The notes: generated by a model from the sequence alone, not told the origin. Positions 32,154-43,332 are shown, numbered from the stretch's first letter. The stretch: 64,000 nucleotides of DNA from Oscillatoria sp. FACHB-1406 (GCF_014698145.1 NZ_JACJSM010000003.1:1-64000), one strand, 5' to 3'. Translations and numbers: made by a program.

Positions 32154-33044
32154 TTAAATTTCCGCAACTGCCCGCTCGATTAAGCTACGGGTTAAGCTTT
32201 GAATTCCGGTATGTTCGTAGTAGTTAGTAGACATATCCAGAAACGCCGCTAGATAATCTAAATTATCGTCCGAAAAATCGATGAAACTTTTCATTGGACC
32301 GGCAACTTTCTGAGGAGTTAATCCGCGCGAGGCGACTAGATCGCTCATCCAGCCTTTAACGGAGTCAAAACTTTCTCCGATGAAAGCGAGTTTGCCGGGG
32401 GTAGAATTGCCGGGAATCGAATCGTTAATTTGTTTGAACGCCTCGTTACTTTCCAGTTCTTGGGGACTAAGCATACCAAGATTGGAAGAGACTTTGCGGA
32501 TAAAGTCCGGTCCGAGCGGAATCAAGCCATCAAAACAAACTAAAGCAGCCATCCGCATCAAAGAAGGCCCGGTATAGTTGTTAACTAAGGAAGCGACGAA
32601 ATCGCCGATGCTATCGCCGGGAATGCCATTAACTTGACAGAAAGCGAGGATTTCGACGACAAGCTTCAAACTTAAATCGAGGGTTTGCAGTTTGTCGGCT
32701 TTGGGGGTAATGCGGTTGAGGAAACCCAATAAGCCGATCTTTTCGCCGACTTTATTCGCGAGGGCAACTTTACCAATCGTGCTGCCAGTGCTGTCGATGG
32801 TTTGATAGAGCCAGAGAGCGCGTTGGTAGCCTTCGGATTTGTCGTTAAATAGGTAAACAGCGCGATCGCCGATCGCTTGAATCATCGACTCATCCGTTTC
32901 GCCAGTAATGGCACGGATGCTATTCTCAAATCCGACTAAATTTTCCCACTCACCGGGAACTACCCAGTCGAGAGATTTGAGGGAAAATATGGTCAAGTTA
33001 TTGGTGGGAAGTTCGTCCACCAACTGAAAAATCGGTTTGCTCAT
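32154..33044 (-). CDS. Protein of unknown function, helical
   Basis: A 296-aa soluble, mainly helical protein that I do not recognise. Notable segments are FSLKSLDWVVPGEWENLVGF near the start, AVYLFNDKSEGYQRALWLYQ, LDLSLKLVVEILAFCQVNGI, GDFVASLVNNYTGPSLMRMA and LDYLAAFLDMSTNYYEHTGI near the end. There is no signal peptide, membrane helix or known catalytic motif. It begins 36 bases downstream of a lipoprotein gene on the same strand, so both are probably one transcript ended by the inverted repeat at 32046. The pair may act together at the membrane, but that is inference. Confidence 0.75.
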   Translation of the reverse strand: MSKPIFQLVDELPTNNLTIFSLKSLDWVVPGEWENLVGFENSIRAITGETDESMIQAIGDRAVYLFNDKSEGYQRALWLYQTIDSTGSTIGKVALANKVGEKIGLLGFLNRITPKADKLQTLDLSLKLVVEILAFCQVNGIPGDSIGDFVASLVNNYTGPSLMRMAALVCFDGLIPLGPDFIRKVSSNLGMLSPQELESNEAFKQINDSIPGNSTPGKLAFIGESFDSVKGWMSDLVASRGLTPQKVAGPMKSFIDFSDDNLDYLAAFLDMSTNYYEHTGIQSLTRSLIERAVAEI

Positions 33045-33080
33045 CGGGATTTTTAGATTGTTAAATTGAGGAACGATTGA

Positions 33081-33593
33081 CTACTTTAAACCGGCTAAGC
33101 CTGACAGATTGAATTTACCCAGCCAAGCTCTGCGATCGCTTTCCTTAAACGCCGGATCGCGCGACAGAACTTTCACTTGGTAGCGATTATTAACCAAAAC
33201 AGCCGTCGCCGTACTGCCTTGATTGGCTGCCGGATAGCCGCTAACTTTATCAATGCCGCTGTTCTGAAACTTAGCAGCCGCTCCCGGAACGCTACTAATA
33301 TCAGAAATGGCGAGTTTTGCCACTTCTTTACCGCCCTTTTTCAGCGCCGCTTCAGCAAAGCCTTTTTTCTCTTGGGTGTAAATGACTTGGTAGCCGCTTC
33401 CAGACTTGGGGAAAAACTTATTAAATTTCCCGCCCGCCGTCGCCTTGTCCGAGACAGCATCCACCTTTTTCTGGGTGCTTTCTTTCTGCGCTTGGTCGAA
33501 GCGAGAAGGAGGAGCCTTCGTACAAGCGGTGGTACTTAACAGCAACAGCGCTGATAACAAAAAAGATAAAACGATTTTTTGAGTTCGTTGCAT
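33081..33593 (-). CDS. Lipoprotein of unknown function
   Basis: A 170-aa predicted lipoprotein. The signal MQRTQKIVLSFLLSALLLLS ends in the lipobox LSTTAC (Cys24). The mature part is Lys-rich and small, with GGKFNKFFPKSGSGYQVIYT, a KEVAKLAISDISSVPGAAAK segment and AVLVNNRYQVKVLSRDP. It is not recognised as a named family, though similar small lipoproteins occur across cyanobacteria. It is the first gene of a probable two-gene operon with the unknown protein at 32154. Confidence 0.78.
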   Translation of the reverse strand: MQRTQKIVLSFLLSALLLLSTTACTKAPPSRFDQAQKESTQKKVDAVSDKATAGGKFNKFFPKSGSGYQVIYTQEKKGFAEAALKKGGKEVAKLAISDISSVPGAAAKFQNSGIDKVSGYPAANQGSTATAVLVNNRYQVKVLSRDPAFKESDRRAWLGKFNLSGLAGLK

Positions 33594-33722
33594 TATCGCG
33601 AAAAGCCTCCTAGAGCCAAATACGATACTTCTTAATGGAGTTTAGATCGAACCGCCATCAAATCAATCTAGTTTACACGCTTGGGGAAAAAACGACTTCG
33701 ACCTAGAGGGCGCGATCGCCTG

Positions 33723-34535
33723 CTATGGGGCGCTTGCAGGCAGTACGGGGCAGTTTCTAGCCTGGAGTGCCGTACCGAGGGTACAACCGTTGGGATTTTT
33801 CTCGAAAAGGGTGGGAAGATCGAGGGCAAACGTTTCTTTCTGAGATTCGCCAACTGCGATCTTAAACTTGCTACCTTGCTGCCATGCAAAGCTATCGAGT
33901 TGGGGGCGACGTTGGTCGAGTTCGATGTTGACGGTTTTCTCGCCCGCTTGTAAATCGATCGCGTGCAGCCAATAGGCTCCTTCTAATGTACTGGTTAGAA
34001 GAGCATAACGTCCGTCGGGCGACCATTGCACCCAGTCTTCGACGGCATATTTGGCAGCAGGCGGTCGAAAGACTTGACCCCGGGCGCGATCGACTAAATA
34101 TAAAGCCCAGCAGAGTCCCGGTTCGCCCGGTAGACTTTCGCAAGCGCGGAAAAAGGTAAAGTTGCCGGAGGGGGAAGAAGGGGAAATAGTCAAGCTTTTG
34201 GCGTAAGTTATGGAACCATCGCTACTGCCGCTGACCATAATTTTATCGAGCAAAACTTTATCCCCAACTTTAAGGTTGCCTTCTTTGCCGAAGTTCAACC
34301 CTTCGACTTCTTGACCGGGAACAATTGCCGTCCATTTTCCGTTAACTGGGGGTGTAACGGGTGTCGAAGTTGCGTCTGTTTGGGGGGTTTCTGGGGCGGG
34401 AGAGGCGGTTGCTGTCGGATTTGGATCGTTTTGACCTGCTGGGGGGCTGGTGGTGCAGCCCGCGATTAAACTGCTTGATAGCGCGATCGCGAGCCAGAAT
34501 CCACTCCAGTTAGGGCGGCAAGTTTTGAGTGACAT
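33723..34535 (-). CDS. Lipoprotein of unknown function with beta-propeller-like segments
   Basis: About 270 aa from ATG 34535. The signal MSLKTCRPNWSGFWLAIALS ends in the lipobox LIAGC. A Pro/Thr/Ala-rich linker (about residues 30-65) leads to a domain with WTAIVPGQEVEGLNFGKEGN and then WSPDGRYALLTSTLEGAYWL, the latter like a TolB/WD40 propeller blade. The C-terminus has GCTLGTALQARNCPV with two Cys that could form a disulfide in the periplasm. Function is unknown. It is monocistronic as far as visible. Confidence 0.72.
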   Translation of the reverse strand: MSLKTCRPNWSGFWLAIALSSSLIAGCTTSPPAGQNDPNPTATASPAPETPQTDATSTPVTPPVNGKWTAIVPGQEVEGLNFGKEGNLKVGDKVLLDKIMVSGSSDGSITYAKSLTISPSSPSGNFTFFRACESLPGEPGLCWALYLVDRARGQVFRPPAAKYAVEDWVQWSPDGRYALLTSTLEGAYWLHAIDLQAGEKTVNIELDQRRPQLDSFAWQQGSKFKIAVGESQKETFALDLPTLFEKNPNGCTLGTALQARNCPVLPASAP

Positions 34536-34876
34536 GATGATAAGTTGCGTTAAACACTTACGCAAAAAGACGGAGGCGATCGGCGCGAGTTCCGCCTTAA
34601 TCCTGACTTCAGCAGGTGTACCGCTACAAATCTAAAGCTTCCGGATGCTTTTAAGTGATGGATGAATGCTCTTGCTAACAATGTGGGAATTAATAAAAAT
34701 AGAGGCGCTAGCCTTGTTTGCTGCTAACCTTTCATTGGTTATTGATGCTCATCCAGATTCATCGTCTCTTTTGACATCCCCACTGCCCTAGAAGGTGGCG
34801 TTACTCCTAATTTTTCTGCGCCGCTATTCTATGACTAGGCTTCGCTTATTGTGAGTCATTGACGATTTCTATCCGA
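34536..34876. other. 341-bp gap, no gene seen
   Basis: No gene or strong structure is recognised. The stretch contains the promoter side of the lipoprotein gene and precedes the IS-end-like block at 34877. The short frames here do not look coding. Confidence 0.4.
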
Positions 34877-34993
34877 CTCTGTAAAGCCGTCCTTAAAGCA
34901 ATGCACGCTCGCGATCGCGCCTAAGTCTCAATTATCGAACTTCAGTCGAATGCTTGTCTGAGTGCCTGCCGAACTGGACGGGGTTTTAAACCC
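34877..34993. repeat. Second copy of the IS200/IS605 left-end-like block, with enlarged loop
   Basis: The 14-mer CTCTGTAAAGCCGT (34877-34890) matches 97-110 exactly. CCGTCC (34887-34892) pairs with GGACGG (34976-34981), here with an 83-base loop instead of five bases, and GGGTTTTAAACCC (34981-34993) forms the second hairpin. No tnpB follows. It ends ten bases before the start codon of the glycosyltransferase gene, so it forms that gene's leader. It is probably the remnant or non-autonomous derivative of an IS element. Confidence 0.5.
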
Positions 34994-35003
34994 AAAACTT
35001 TTG

Positions 35004-36233
35004 ATGAAAATTCTGCTCTATTCCTACAACTATTACCCCGAACCGATTGGCATTGCCCCTTTAATGACCGATCTTGCAGAAGGGCTAGTCAAGCGGGGGC
35101 ATCAGGTGCGCGTCGTTACCGCAGTGCCTTGGTATCCTAAGAGCGAAATTTATGAGGAATATCGCGGCAAACTCTATGTCACTGAAGAGCGTAACGGTGT
35201 AAAAATTCATCGCTGCTACGTCCGTTCTAGCCCGAAGCGCAGTTTCCTCAACCGCGCCCTCTTTGAAATCAGTTTTGCAAGTTTGAGTTTTATCCAAGCC
35301 TTGGGGGGTTGGCGGCCGGATCTACTCATTTTCACGGTTCCGGGATTGCCGGTGGGCTACCCCGCAACGTTGTTGAGCAAGATTTACGGCTGTCCGACGA
35401 TCTTAAACCTCCAAGATATTTTGCCGGATGCAGCCGTTCATGTGGGGTTAATTAGCGGTAAAAAGGCGATTCGGGTTTTTGAAGCGATCGAACGGTTTAA
35501 TTATCGCGCAGCCGATAAAATTACCGTCATTGCAGAAGGATTCCGCGATAACCTCCTAGCTAAGGGCGTACCCGCCGATAAAATCGTCCTCATTCCCAAT
35601 TGGGTGGATACGAACTTTATTAAACCGCTGCCGCGAGATGAGAATGAGTTTCGCCGCCAAAACAACCTCGAAGGTAAGTTTGTCGTCCTCTATTCGGGGA
35701 ACATCGCGCTAACGCAAGGTTTGGAAACGGTTATCGATGCAGCCAAGTACCTTGCGGATTATCCGGAGATTGCAATTGTTATTGTCGGCGAGGAAAAAGC
35801 CCTAGCCAGACTTGAAGACTATTGCCAGCAACAAGGCGCGACGAATGTAACGTTGCGCCCGTTCCAACCGCGCGAAAAACTTCCTGAAATGCTAGCGGCT
35901 GCTGATGTCGGGTTAGTCGTGCAGAAGAAAAATGTTATTGCTTTTAATATGCCCTCAAAAATTCAGGTGTTGTTGGCGAGTGGGCGGGCGATTATTGCTT
36001 CGGTTCCGGCGACGGGAACGGCGGCAAAAGCGATCGCAACTTCCGGCGGCGGTTTAGTGGTAGCGCCTGAAGATCCCAAGGCGTTAGCCGAAGCGATTTT
36101 GGAGTTATACCAGGATCCCGAGCGATCGCGAACTTTGGGTGAAAAGAGTCGCCAGCACGCCCTGGAAAACTATGCCTTTGAAGAAGCGCTCGATCGCTAC
36201 GAACAATTATTTGCTCGCATGGTGAAGTCTTGA
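35004..36233 (+). CDS. WcaI-like family 4 glycosyltransferase
   Basis: A 409-aa GT-B fold glycosyltransferase of the GT4 type close to colanic-acid WcaI. The start at ATG 35004 (MKILLYSYNYYPEPIGIAPL) matches the family; the frame extends upstream only through the IS-end-like block. Typical segments are WYPKSEIYEEYRGKLYVTEE, TILNLQDILPDAAVHVGLIS, VLYSGNIALTQGLETVIDAA and the nucleotide-sugar region with AFNMPSKIQVLLASGRAIIA and the Glu-rich EDPKALAEAILELY. It probably adds a fucose-like or other sugar to a lipid carrier during exopolysaccharide synthesis. No other polysaccharide genes are adjacent. Confidence 0.9.
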   Translation: MKILLYSYNYYPEPIGIAPLMTDLAEGLVKRGHQVRVVTAVPWYPKSEIYEEYRGKLYVTEERNGVKIHRCYVRSSPKRSFLNRALFEISFASLSFIQALGGWRPDLLIFTVPGLPVGYPATLLSKIYGCPTILNLQDILPDAAVHVGLISGKKAIRVFEAIERFNYRAADKITVIAEGFRDNLLAKGVPADKIVLIPNWVDTNFIKPLPRDENEFRRQNNLEGKFVVLYSGNIALTQGLETVIDAAKYLADYPEIAIVIVGEEKALARLEDYCQQQGATNVTLRPFQPREKLPEMLAAADVGLVVQKKNVIAFNMPSKIQVLLASGRAIIASVPATGTAAKAIATSGGGLVVAPEDPKALAEAILELYQDPERSRTLGEKSRQHALENYAFEEALDRYEQLFARMVKS

Positions 36234-36551
36234 GGGAAGAAAAGAGTTTACCGAAAATTCAACAAATTGACCGGAAGCTTGTTGTTTTTGTTAAACTTAT
36301 CCGTATTAACTGGGGAGTTTGGTACAGTTTGACTCGAAGCGCAGATGTTTAAGACTGTAATAATACTGGATTAAGTCTCGATTCGAGCGATGACCCGTTG
36401 CTTCGCGGATCCCTGCGGGATCGCAAGTCTCTCCTAGGAGAGTTTAATCTATACCGATACCGGGGTCTCTATCGAACATTCGCCTGCAAGCCCTTCGCTC
36501 GGCGCAGTAGCCACTATTCAATTTTCTAACTTACTGTCAGCAAGAGTGCTT
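36234..36551. other. 318-bp gap with a 14-bp perfect palindrome
   Basis: No gene is seen. CTCTCCTAGGAGAG (36429-36442) is a perfect palindrome and follows a hairpin GATCCC TGC GGGATC (about 36408-36422). Both lie 110-145 bases upstream of the HD-like gene and could be regulatory or dispersed repeats. Confidence 0.4.
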
Positions 36552-38725
<2,174 letters not shown>

Positions 38726-38810
38726 TTAATCCCAATACCGCAATTCTGCTCTCGGAATTGTACACTATCGCGATCGACAGTTATCGAGTTGGGAGATTGG
38801 GGGACGGGGT

Positions 38811-38847
38811 GACATAATTGATAATGGACAATTGACAATTGACAACG
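38811..38847. repeat. Heptanucleotide repeats (AATTGAC/AATTGAT type)
   Basis: The stretch contains consecutive units of the kind AATTGAT, AATGGAC, AATTGAC, AATTGAC. A second, degenerate heptamer series (ACGAATT, ACGAACT, ACAAATT) is at about 38904-38924. Both lie between fabG and trxA, where only the trxA promoter would otherwise be expected. Confidence 0.75.
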
Positions 38848-39002
38848 TTGAGACAGCGAGAGGTCGAACGGTTCGCCCGAAGCTTGTTTCCCCGCTACCG
38901 AATGACGAATTACGAACTACAAATTACCCGCGCGATCGCGTTAAATTGATAAACATATTGCCCAAAAGTTTTAGTTCCCCTCAACCCATTACATTTACCG
39001 TT

Positions 39003-39320
39003 ATGGCTGTTAAAAAGCAATTTTCCAGTTTTGCCGAACTGCTCGCTAACGCTGAAGTCCCCGTTCTGGTTGATTTTTATGCGACTTGGTGCGGCCCGTG
39101 TCAAATGATGGCTCCCATTCTCGAGCAGGTGAACGCGCAAATGAACAATCAATTGCAGATTGTCAAGATCGACACTGATAAATACCCGCGCCTCGCAACG
39201 CAATACCAGATTCAAGCATTGCCGACGCTCGTTTTGTTCCGAAACGGTCAGCCCGTCGATCGCATTGAAGGCGTTCTGCAAGCGCCCGATTTAGTTCAGC
39301 GCTTGCGTTCTTTGATGTAG
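39003..39320 (+). CDS. trxA: Thioredoxin
   Basis: A 105-aa thioredoxin with active site WCGPC (Cys30 and Cys33), cis-Pro in ALPTLVLF and the buried Asp in VDFYATWCGP. It reduces disulfides of target proteins using electrons from ferredoxin- or NADPH-thioredoxin reductase. The ATG at 39003 fits the family; the frame extends upstream through non-conserved repeat DNA. Cyanobacteria have m-, x- and y-type relatives, and I cannot assign the type here. The end is 18 bases from a convergent gene. Confidence 0.93.
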   Translation: MAVKKQFSSFAELLANAEVPVLVDFYATWCGPCQMMAPILEQVNAQMNNQLQIVKIDTDKYPRLATQYQIQALPTLVLFRNGQPVDRIEGVLQAPDLVQRLRSLM

Positions 39321-39338
39321 CGTTCTACTCGTAGTCCG

Positions 39339-39695
39339 TTATTCGTCTTCCTCATCTTCGCTCGAATCCGGGTCGAGTTCCCAACGATGCTCGTCGCGGG
39401 CTTCGAGTTTGTCCCTCATCCTGATTGTCTCGGAGTCGGAGAGTTCTACGCCGACCGCATGAGCGTTTTCATCGACGTTACTCTGGTCGGGCGTAGGAGC
39501 AGAACCGCCGATTGCTTCTTCGCCCGAAACTTCAGCTAAGTAAGAATTGTCATCAATATCGCCGCCGGTCAGGTCGTCTTCGTTCCCTAACGCTGCTTCG
39601 GAGACTCCGAGCAGTTCGACCATTTCAAGACGGCTCTCGGCGATGATGTCTGGATCGTTATCGGCGTTAATGTTGCGATCGCTGCTCTGATTCAT
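39339..39695 (-). CDS. Acidic protein of unknown function (DUF6335-like)
   Basis: A 118-aa, strongly acidic soluble protein. Segments AESRLEMVELLGVSEAALGN, DDLTGGDIDDNSYLAEVSGE, EAIGGSAPTPDQSNVDE and the closing ELDPDSSEDEEDE match the DUF6335 group of short cyanobacterial proteins. No activity is known. It is followed after 126 bases by the membrane-protein gene on the same strand upstream, so the two could be linked, but both may have their own promoters. Confidence 0.75.
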   Translation of the reverse strand: MNQSSDRNINADNDPDIIAESRLEMVELLGVSEAALGNEDDLTGGDIDDNSYLAEVSGEEAIGGSAPTPDQSNVDENAHAVGVELSDSETIRMRDKLEARDEHRWELDPDSSEDEEDE

Positions 39696-39821
39696 AAAAA
39701 AACGGGGTCTAAAAGCTTTACCCTTCTAGGAATGTTGTGCGGGGTGCTACTTCTACTGTACCGCAGAGCGGGGAATAGCGCGCGCGACCTCTGAAGTCAG
39801 CAAGAAGCTCGCACGCTGCTG

Positions 39822-40448
39822 TTAGTCCACTCGAACAACGCGAGGTTTCGTTGCCCCAACTGACGAACCTGCCATCGCTGCCACTAAACCGAGCAACGAT
39901 CCGAGCAAGAACGACCAAGCGGCTTTCGCTGCATCGCCTGCTGCATTTTGAGCTTGTTGAACGGTGGGACTGGGAACGGCATTCGGGTCAATTCCGCCAG
40001 ATTCTTGCACTTGATTGATGACTTCTCCAGCATTAGCCGCGATCGCGCCAAAGGTTCCGGAAACGCCCATTGCTAACAACCAAGAGCCTAATGCTAACGT
40101 CGTCGCCCAGAGAATTGCACCGTTGAGCAGTGCTGTTTTACTGTTCATCGGACCGCTGGTTTTTCCTGCCACCCAACCGCCGATAAAGAGCGAGAGTAAT
40201 AAACTGATAATCGCCCAAATTCCGACACCAATTCCAACTGCGCCCGCGTCTGTTCCTGTCGCACCGGCCGTTAAGCCCAGCCCGCCACCTAAAGCACTCA
40301 GCACTAATTGCGTTGCGATCGCGATGACGAGACCGGCTACAATCGGTCCCCAACGCACGCGATCGTGGTAATCAAAAACCGAACTCGCAACCGCAGGCTG
40401 AGCAACAGTTTCAGCGTAAGGTTCTCTCGGTGGTTCAACATAAGTCAT
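39822..40448 (-). CDS. Four-helix membrane protein of unknown function
   Basis: A 208-aa integral membrane protein. Predicted helices are at about residues 33-56 (VRWGPIVAGLVIAIATQLVL), 68-92, 108-130 (AILWATTLALGSWLLAMGV) and 172-192, with Gly-rich packing stretches. The N-terminus is a soluble Pro-rich tail and the C-terminus ends in a short basic tail. Related small membrane proteins in cyanobacteria and proteobacteria have no known role; a stress-related function is sometimes assumed. Its upstream region contains the set of overlapping hairpins at 40558-40607. Confidence 0.72.
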   Translation of the reverse strand: MTYVEPPREPYAETVAQPAVASSVFDYHDRVRWGPIVAGLVIAIATQLVLSALGGGLGLTAGATGTDAGAVGIGVGIWAIISLLLSLFIGGWVAGKTSGPMNSKTALLNGAILWATTLALGSWLLAMGVSGTFGAIAANAGEVINQVQESGGIDPNAVPSPTVQQAQNAAGDAAKAAWSFLLGSLLGLVAAMAGSSVGATKPRVVRVD

Positions 40449-40891
40449 TAGACATCTCCTTTTTTCTTCTCAGTTTTGAGAAAATTTTTCTTAAATTTGT
40501 AAAGATCTATTCAATCTCGAGCGTTTATTATATAGGCGTTTATCCTCTAGCTGCCCTTCTATCAGTTGATAGAAAAATAAGTTTTTCTATCTCATCCAAA
40601 AGATAGATGTAATTTTATTACTTATGTTAAAAATACGAAATAAAGCAGTTTGAATGAAACAGAGAGAAAAACCCGGTACTTTAAAAACTAAGACTCTCGA
40701 TTCTTAATCAATTATCCAATTGAAGTAAAGTTAATGATGAAATCGGGAAAATCTGCTGTAATTTTGCAGAAATTTTCAATCTAATCGCTACAATCCTAAA
40801 GATAACCAACTCGACTTCAAACCCCTATTCATTTTCCCTCAAAAAATATTGCTCCTATCTTTAAGATCGGGAATATCAGGAGAAACCCAAC
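40449..40891. other. 443-bp divergent intergenic region with overlapping hairpins
   Basis: Divergent promoter region. Three hairpins share arms: TCTATCA/TGATAGA (40558-40573), a perfect 10-bp GATAGAAAAA TAAG TTTTTCTATC (40568-40591), and TCTATCT/AGATAGA (40586-40607). Only some can form at once, as in an attenuator. For the leftward gene they lie 110-160 bases upstream of the start. A good AGGAG precedes the rightward gene. Confidence 0.5.
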
Positions 40892-41827
40892 ATGATTGAC
40901 AATTTACACCGTTCCCTACCCCCCATCGCCTTAATCAGCGCAACGCTTTGTCTCGTCTGTGCTTCCCCCAGTCCAGCAGCGGCTGGATTTCCCGACGTAC
41001 CCGCCGATTACTGGGCAAGTCCGTTTATTGAAGTCCTCAATCAACAGGGCATTGTAACCGGCTACCTCGATGGAACTTACAGACCCCAAAAAGCCCTCAA
41101 TCGCGATGAGTTCGCGGCGATTATTCGTCAAGCCTTCAATCGCGAGCCGATCCGAAATATCGAAAGCGGCAGTTCTTTTCAAGATGTCCCGAAAGGCTAT
41201 TGGGCGGCTGCGCCAATTGAAGAAGCCTATCAAACCGGTTTTATGAAAAGCTTGGCCAACAATACCTTTAAGCCCAAAACTGAGATAACCAAATCAGAAG
41301 CGCTAGTGGCTTTAGCTGAAGGTCTGAATTTGACTTACGCAAATACTGCCGCTGCACCACCGGGCGTACCCGCTCCCATCGCTGCCCCTCCTGCTGCCGT
41401 TGTTCCCCAGAAGCGGCGGCGTGTTGCTAAAAATAATCTGGCGTTTCCTTTGGCGATGACAGCGCTGATGCAGTCTTTCATTCGCCCTGCTGTTGCCGCT
41501 GTCCCACCGCGGCCAGTCCCTCAAGCTACGCCGAAAGCGGCTGTCCTCAATGCTGCTCCTCGCCCGCCCGTTACGGCACGGGAATATTTGGAAAAACATT
41601 ACGAAGATGCCGATAAAGTTCCCGCAGAGGCGGTCAATGCAGTGGCAGCCGTAACGCAGGCCGGAATTTCGGTCAATCATCCCGATGTAAGACGATTGGA
41701 ACCGGCAGGAATTCTCGATCGCGGCACGGCGGCTGCTTTAATCCATCAAGCCCTTGTTTCTAAAAGTAAGTTGCCACCTCTGGATGCTAATAATCCTGCT
41801 AAACAGTACGTGGTGAAAACGCCCTAA
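40892..41827 (+). CDS. Exported S-layer homology (SLH) domain protein
   Basis: A 311-aa exported protein with signal peptide (residues about 1-32). Two clear SLH modules follow: FPDVPADYWASPFIEVLNQQ (about 33-85) and FQDVPKGYWAAAPIEEAYQT (about 98-150). A Pro/Ala-rich linker and a degenerate third SLH-like segment (YEDADKVPAEAVNAVAAVTQ) close the protein. SLH modules bind pyruvylated wall polymers; in cyanobacteria they also occur in outer-membrane porins, but the beta barrel is missing here. It could tether the outer membrane or surface layers to the wall. Convergent with ndhD4, stops overlapping by three bases. Confidence 0.88.
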   Translation: MIDNLHRSLPPIALISATLCLVCASPSPAAAGFPDVPADYWASPFIEVLNQQGIVTGYLDGTYRPQKALNRDEFAAIIRQAFNREPIRNIESGSSFQDVPKGYWAAAPIEEAYQTGFMKSLANNTFKPKTEITKSEALVALAEGLNLTYANTAAAPPGVPAPIAAPPAAVVPQKRRRVAKNNLAFPLAMTALMQSFIRPAVAAVPPRPVPQATPKAAVLNAAPRPPVTAREYLEKHYEDADKVPAEAVNAVAAVTQAGISVNHPDVRRLEPAGILDRGTAAALIHQALVSKSKLPPLDANNPAKQYVVKTP

Positions 41828-43332
41828 TGCAAAGTCTTCATTGCTGAAAGCGATTGGCTTTGAGACACTCGCAACTCCGGACTAATAATTAAGGCAGCGG
41901 TTTGAGTTTCGCTCCACCTTACCATCCAACTCGGTTGTAACCCAAAGATAATGATAAAAACGGCGAGAATAATGGGCGGAAAGCGATCGCTCCAATCAAC
42001 GCGAGGCAGTTGCCCCAATTCCGGGGTGAGACGGCCGAAAAAGACTTTATTGACCATTAACAGGAAATAAACAGCGGTTAAACCGGTTCCGACCATGCAC
42101 AGTAGCGTCGGAATCGGGAAGAGGGGAAAACTGCTGCGAAAGACGAGGAATTCGGCAATAAACCCGATCATTCCCGGCAGTCCCGCACTCGCCATCACGC
42201 CTAAAATCGTCAGCGAACCAATCAAGGGTAAACCGCGTTCGGGATTGAGTAAGCCGACGAGATAGTTAACATCGCGGCTGCCAGTTTTTTTGTAAACTAC
42301 GCCGACGACGAGGAAGAGAAGCGCAGAAATTAAGCCGTGACCGATCATTTGGCAAACGGCGGCTTCCAAGCTGAGGGGGGTAGTGGCGGTGGCGGCGAGG
42401 AGGATATAGGACATATGCGCGATCGAGGAGTAGGCAACGACCTTTTTCATATCCTGTTGCGCGATCGCGGCAAACGCACCGTATAGAGCGCTAATCGCGG
42501 CTAAATAGGCTAAATAGGGTGCGAGGACGACCCAAGCATCTAAAAACATACCCACGCCAAACCTTAATAAACCGTAGGTTCCCAGTTTCAATAACACTCC
42601 CGCCAGTAGTACAGAAATTGGCGTTGAGGCTTCGACGTGCGCGTCGGGAAGCCAGGTATGGAAGGGAAAGATGGGAATCTTAATAAATAATCCGAGCAGC
42701 AAGGGGACGAGCAAAAGGATTTGTTGGCTCAGGGGAAGGACTTGTGCGGCGAGGGGTTTGTAGTCGAAGTTGGGCGCGCCCGTCAGCCAAACGACTCCTA
42801 AAAACGAGATTAGGACGAAAAAGCCAGAAATGGAGGTATAGATCAGGAACTTCATGGCTGCGTAACCGCGCCGTCCTCCTCCCCAAATCGCAATCAGGAA
42901 GTAAAGGGGAATCAGTTCGAGTTCGTAGAACAGAAAAAATAGGAGCAAATCTTGAGCCAGGAAAGCACCCGCAGCCCCTGCATGGAGGAGAAGGAGTAGG
43001 GCGTAGTAAAAGCGTTGGCGCGGTAGGGCGGGACTGCTGCTGTAGATTGCGATCGGAGTGAGGAAACTATTGAGGAAGATCAGCGGTAAGGACAGACCGT
43101 CGAGACCGAGATGGTAATTGAGGCCCAACCCGGCTATCCAAGGTAGATATTCAGTGAATTGGGTTTGTGTTTGTTGGGGGTCGAAGCGAAAGCCGAGATA
43201 AAGCGTCCACAGGAACAAGCCGCCGGAAATCGCTAAAGCAATTCGGCGCGCTTGCTTTCCCTGCTCATCTTGAGGCCAACAACCGATCGCGATCGCGCCG
43301 AGTACGGGAATCCAGATTAAGGCACTGAGCAT
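41824..43332 (-). CDS. ndhD4: NDH-1 subunit D4 (CO2-uptake NDH-1MS' complex)
   Basis: A 502-aa proton-pumping membrane subunit of the NuoM/NdhD family with about 14 helices. FFLFYELELIPLYFLIAIWG, the Lys in PIFPFHTWLPDAHVEASTPI and SSIAHMSYILLAA are typical. The ATG at 43332 is chosen; the upstream in-frame extension is heptamer repeat. Assignment to the D4 type rests on its place directly after ndhF and opposite ccmK2, an arrangement known from other beta-cyanobacteria. The NDH-1MS' complex with NdhF4 and CupB drives constitutive, low-affinity hydration of CO2 to bicarbonate on thylakoids. cupB is not in the window. Confidence 0.88.
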   Translation of the reverse strand: MLSALIWIPVLGAIAIGCWPQDEQGKQARRIALAISGGLFLWTLYLGFRFDPQQTQTQFTEYLPWIAGLGLNYHLGLDGLSLPLIFLNSFLTPIAIYSSSPALPRQRFYYALLLLLHAGAAGAFLAQDLLLFFLFYELELIPLYFLIAIWGGGRRGYAAMKFLIYTSISGFFVLISFLGVVWLTGAPNFDYKPLAAQVLPLSQQILLLVPLLLGLFIKIPIFPFHTWLPDAHVEASTPISVLLAGVLLKLGTYGLLRFGVGMFLDAWVVLAPYLAYLAAISALYGAFAAIAQQDMKKVVAYSSIAHMSYILLAATATTPLSLEAAVCQMIGHGLISALLFLVVGVVYKKTGSRDVNYLVGLLNPERGLPLIGSLTILGVMASAGLPGMIGFIAEFLVFRSSFPLFPIPTLLCMVGTGLTAVYFLLMVNKVFFGRLTPELGQLPRVDWSDRFPPIILAVFIIIFGLQPSWMVRWSETQTAALIISPELRVSQSQSLSAMKTLH

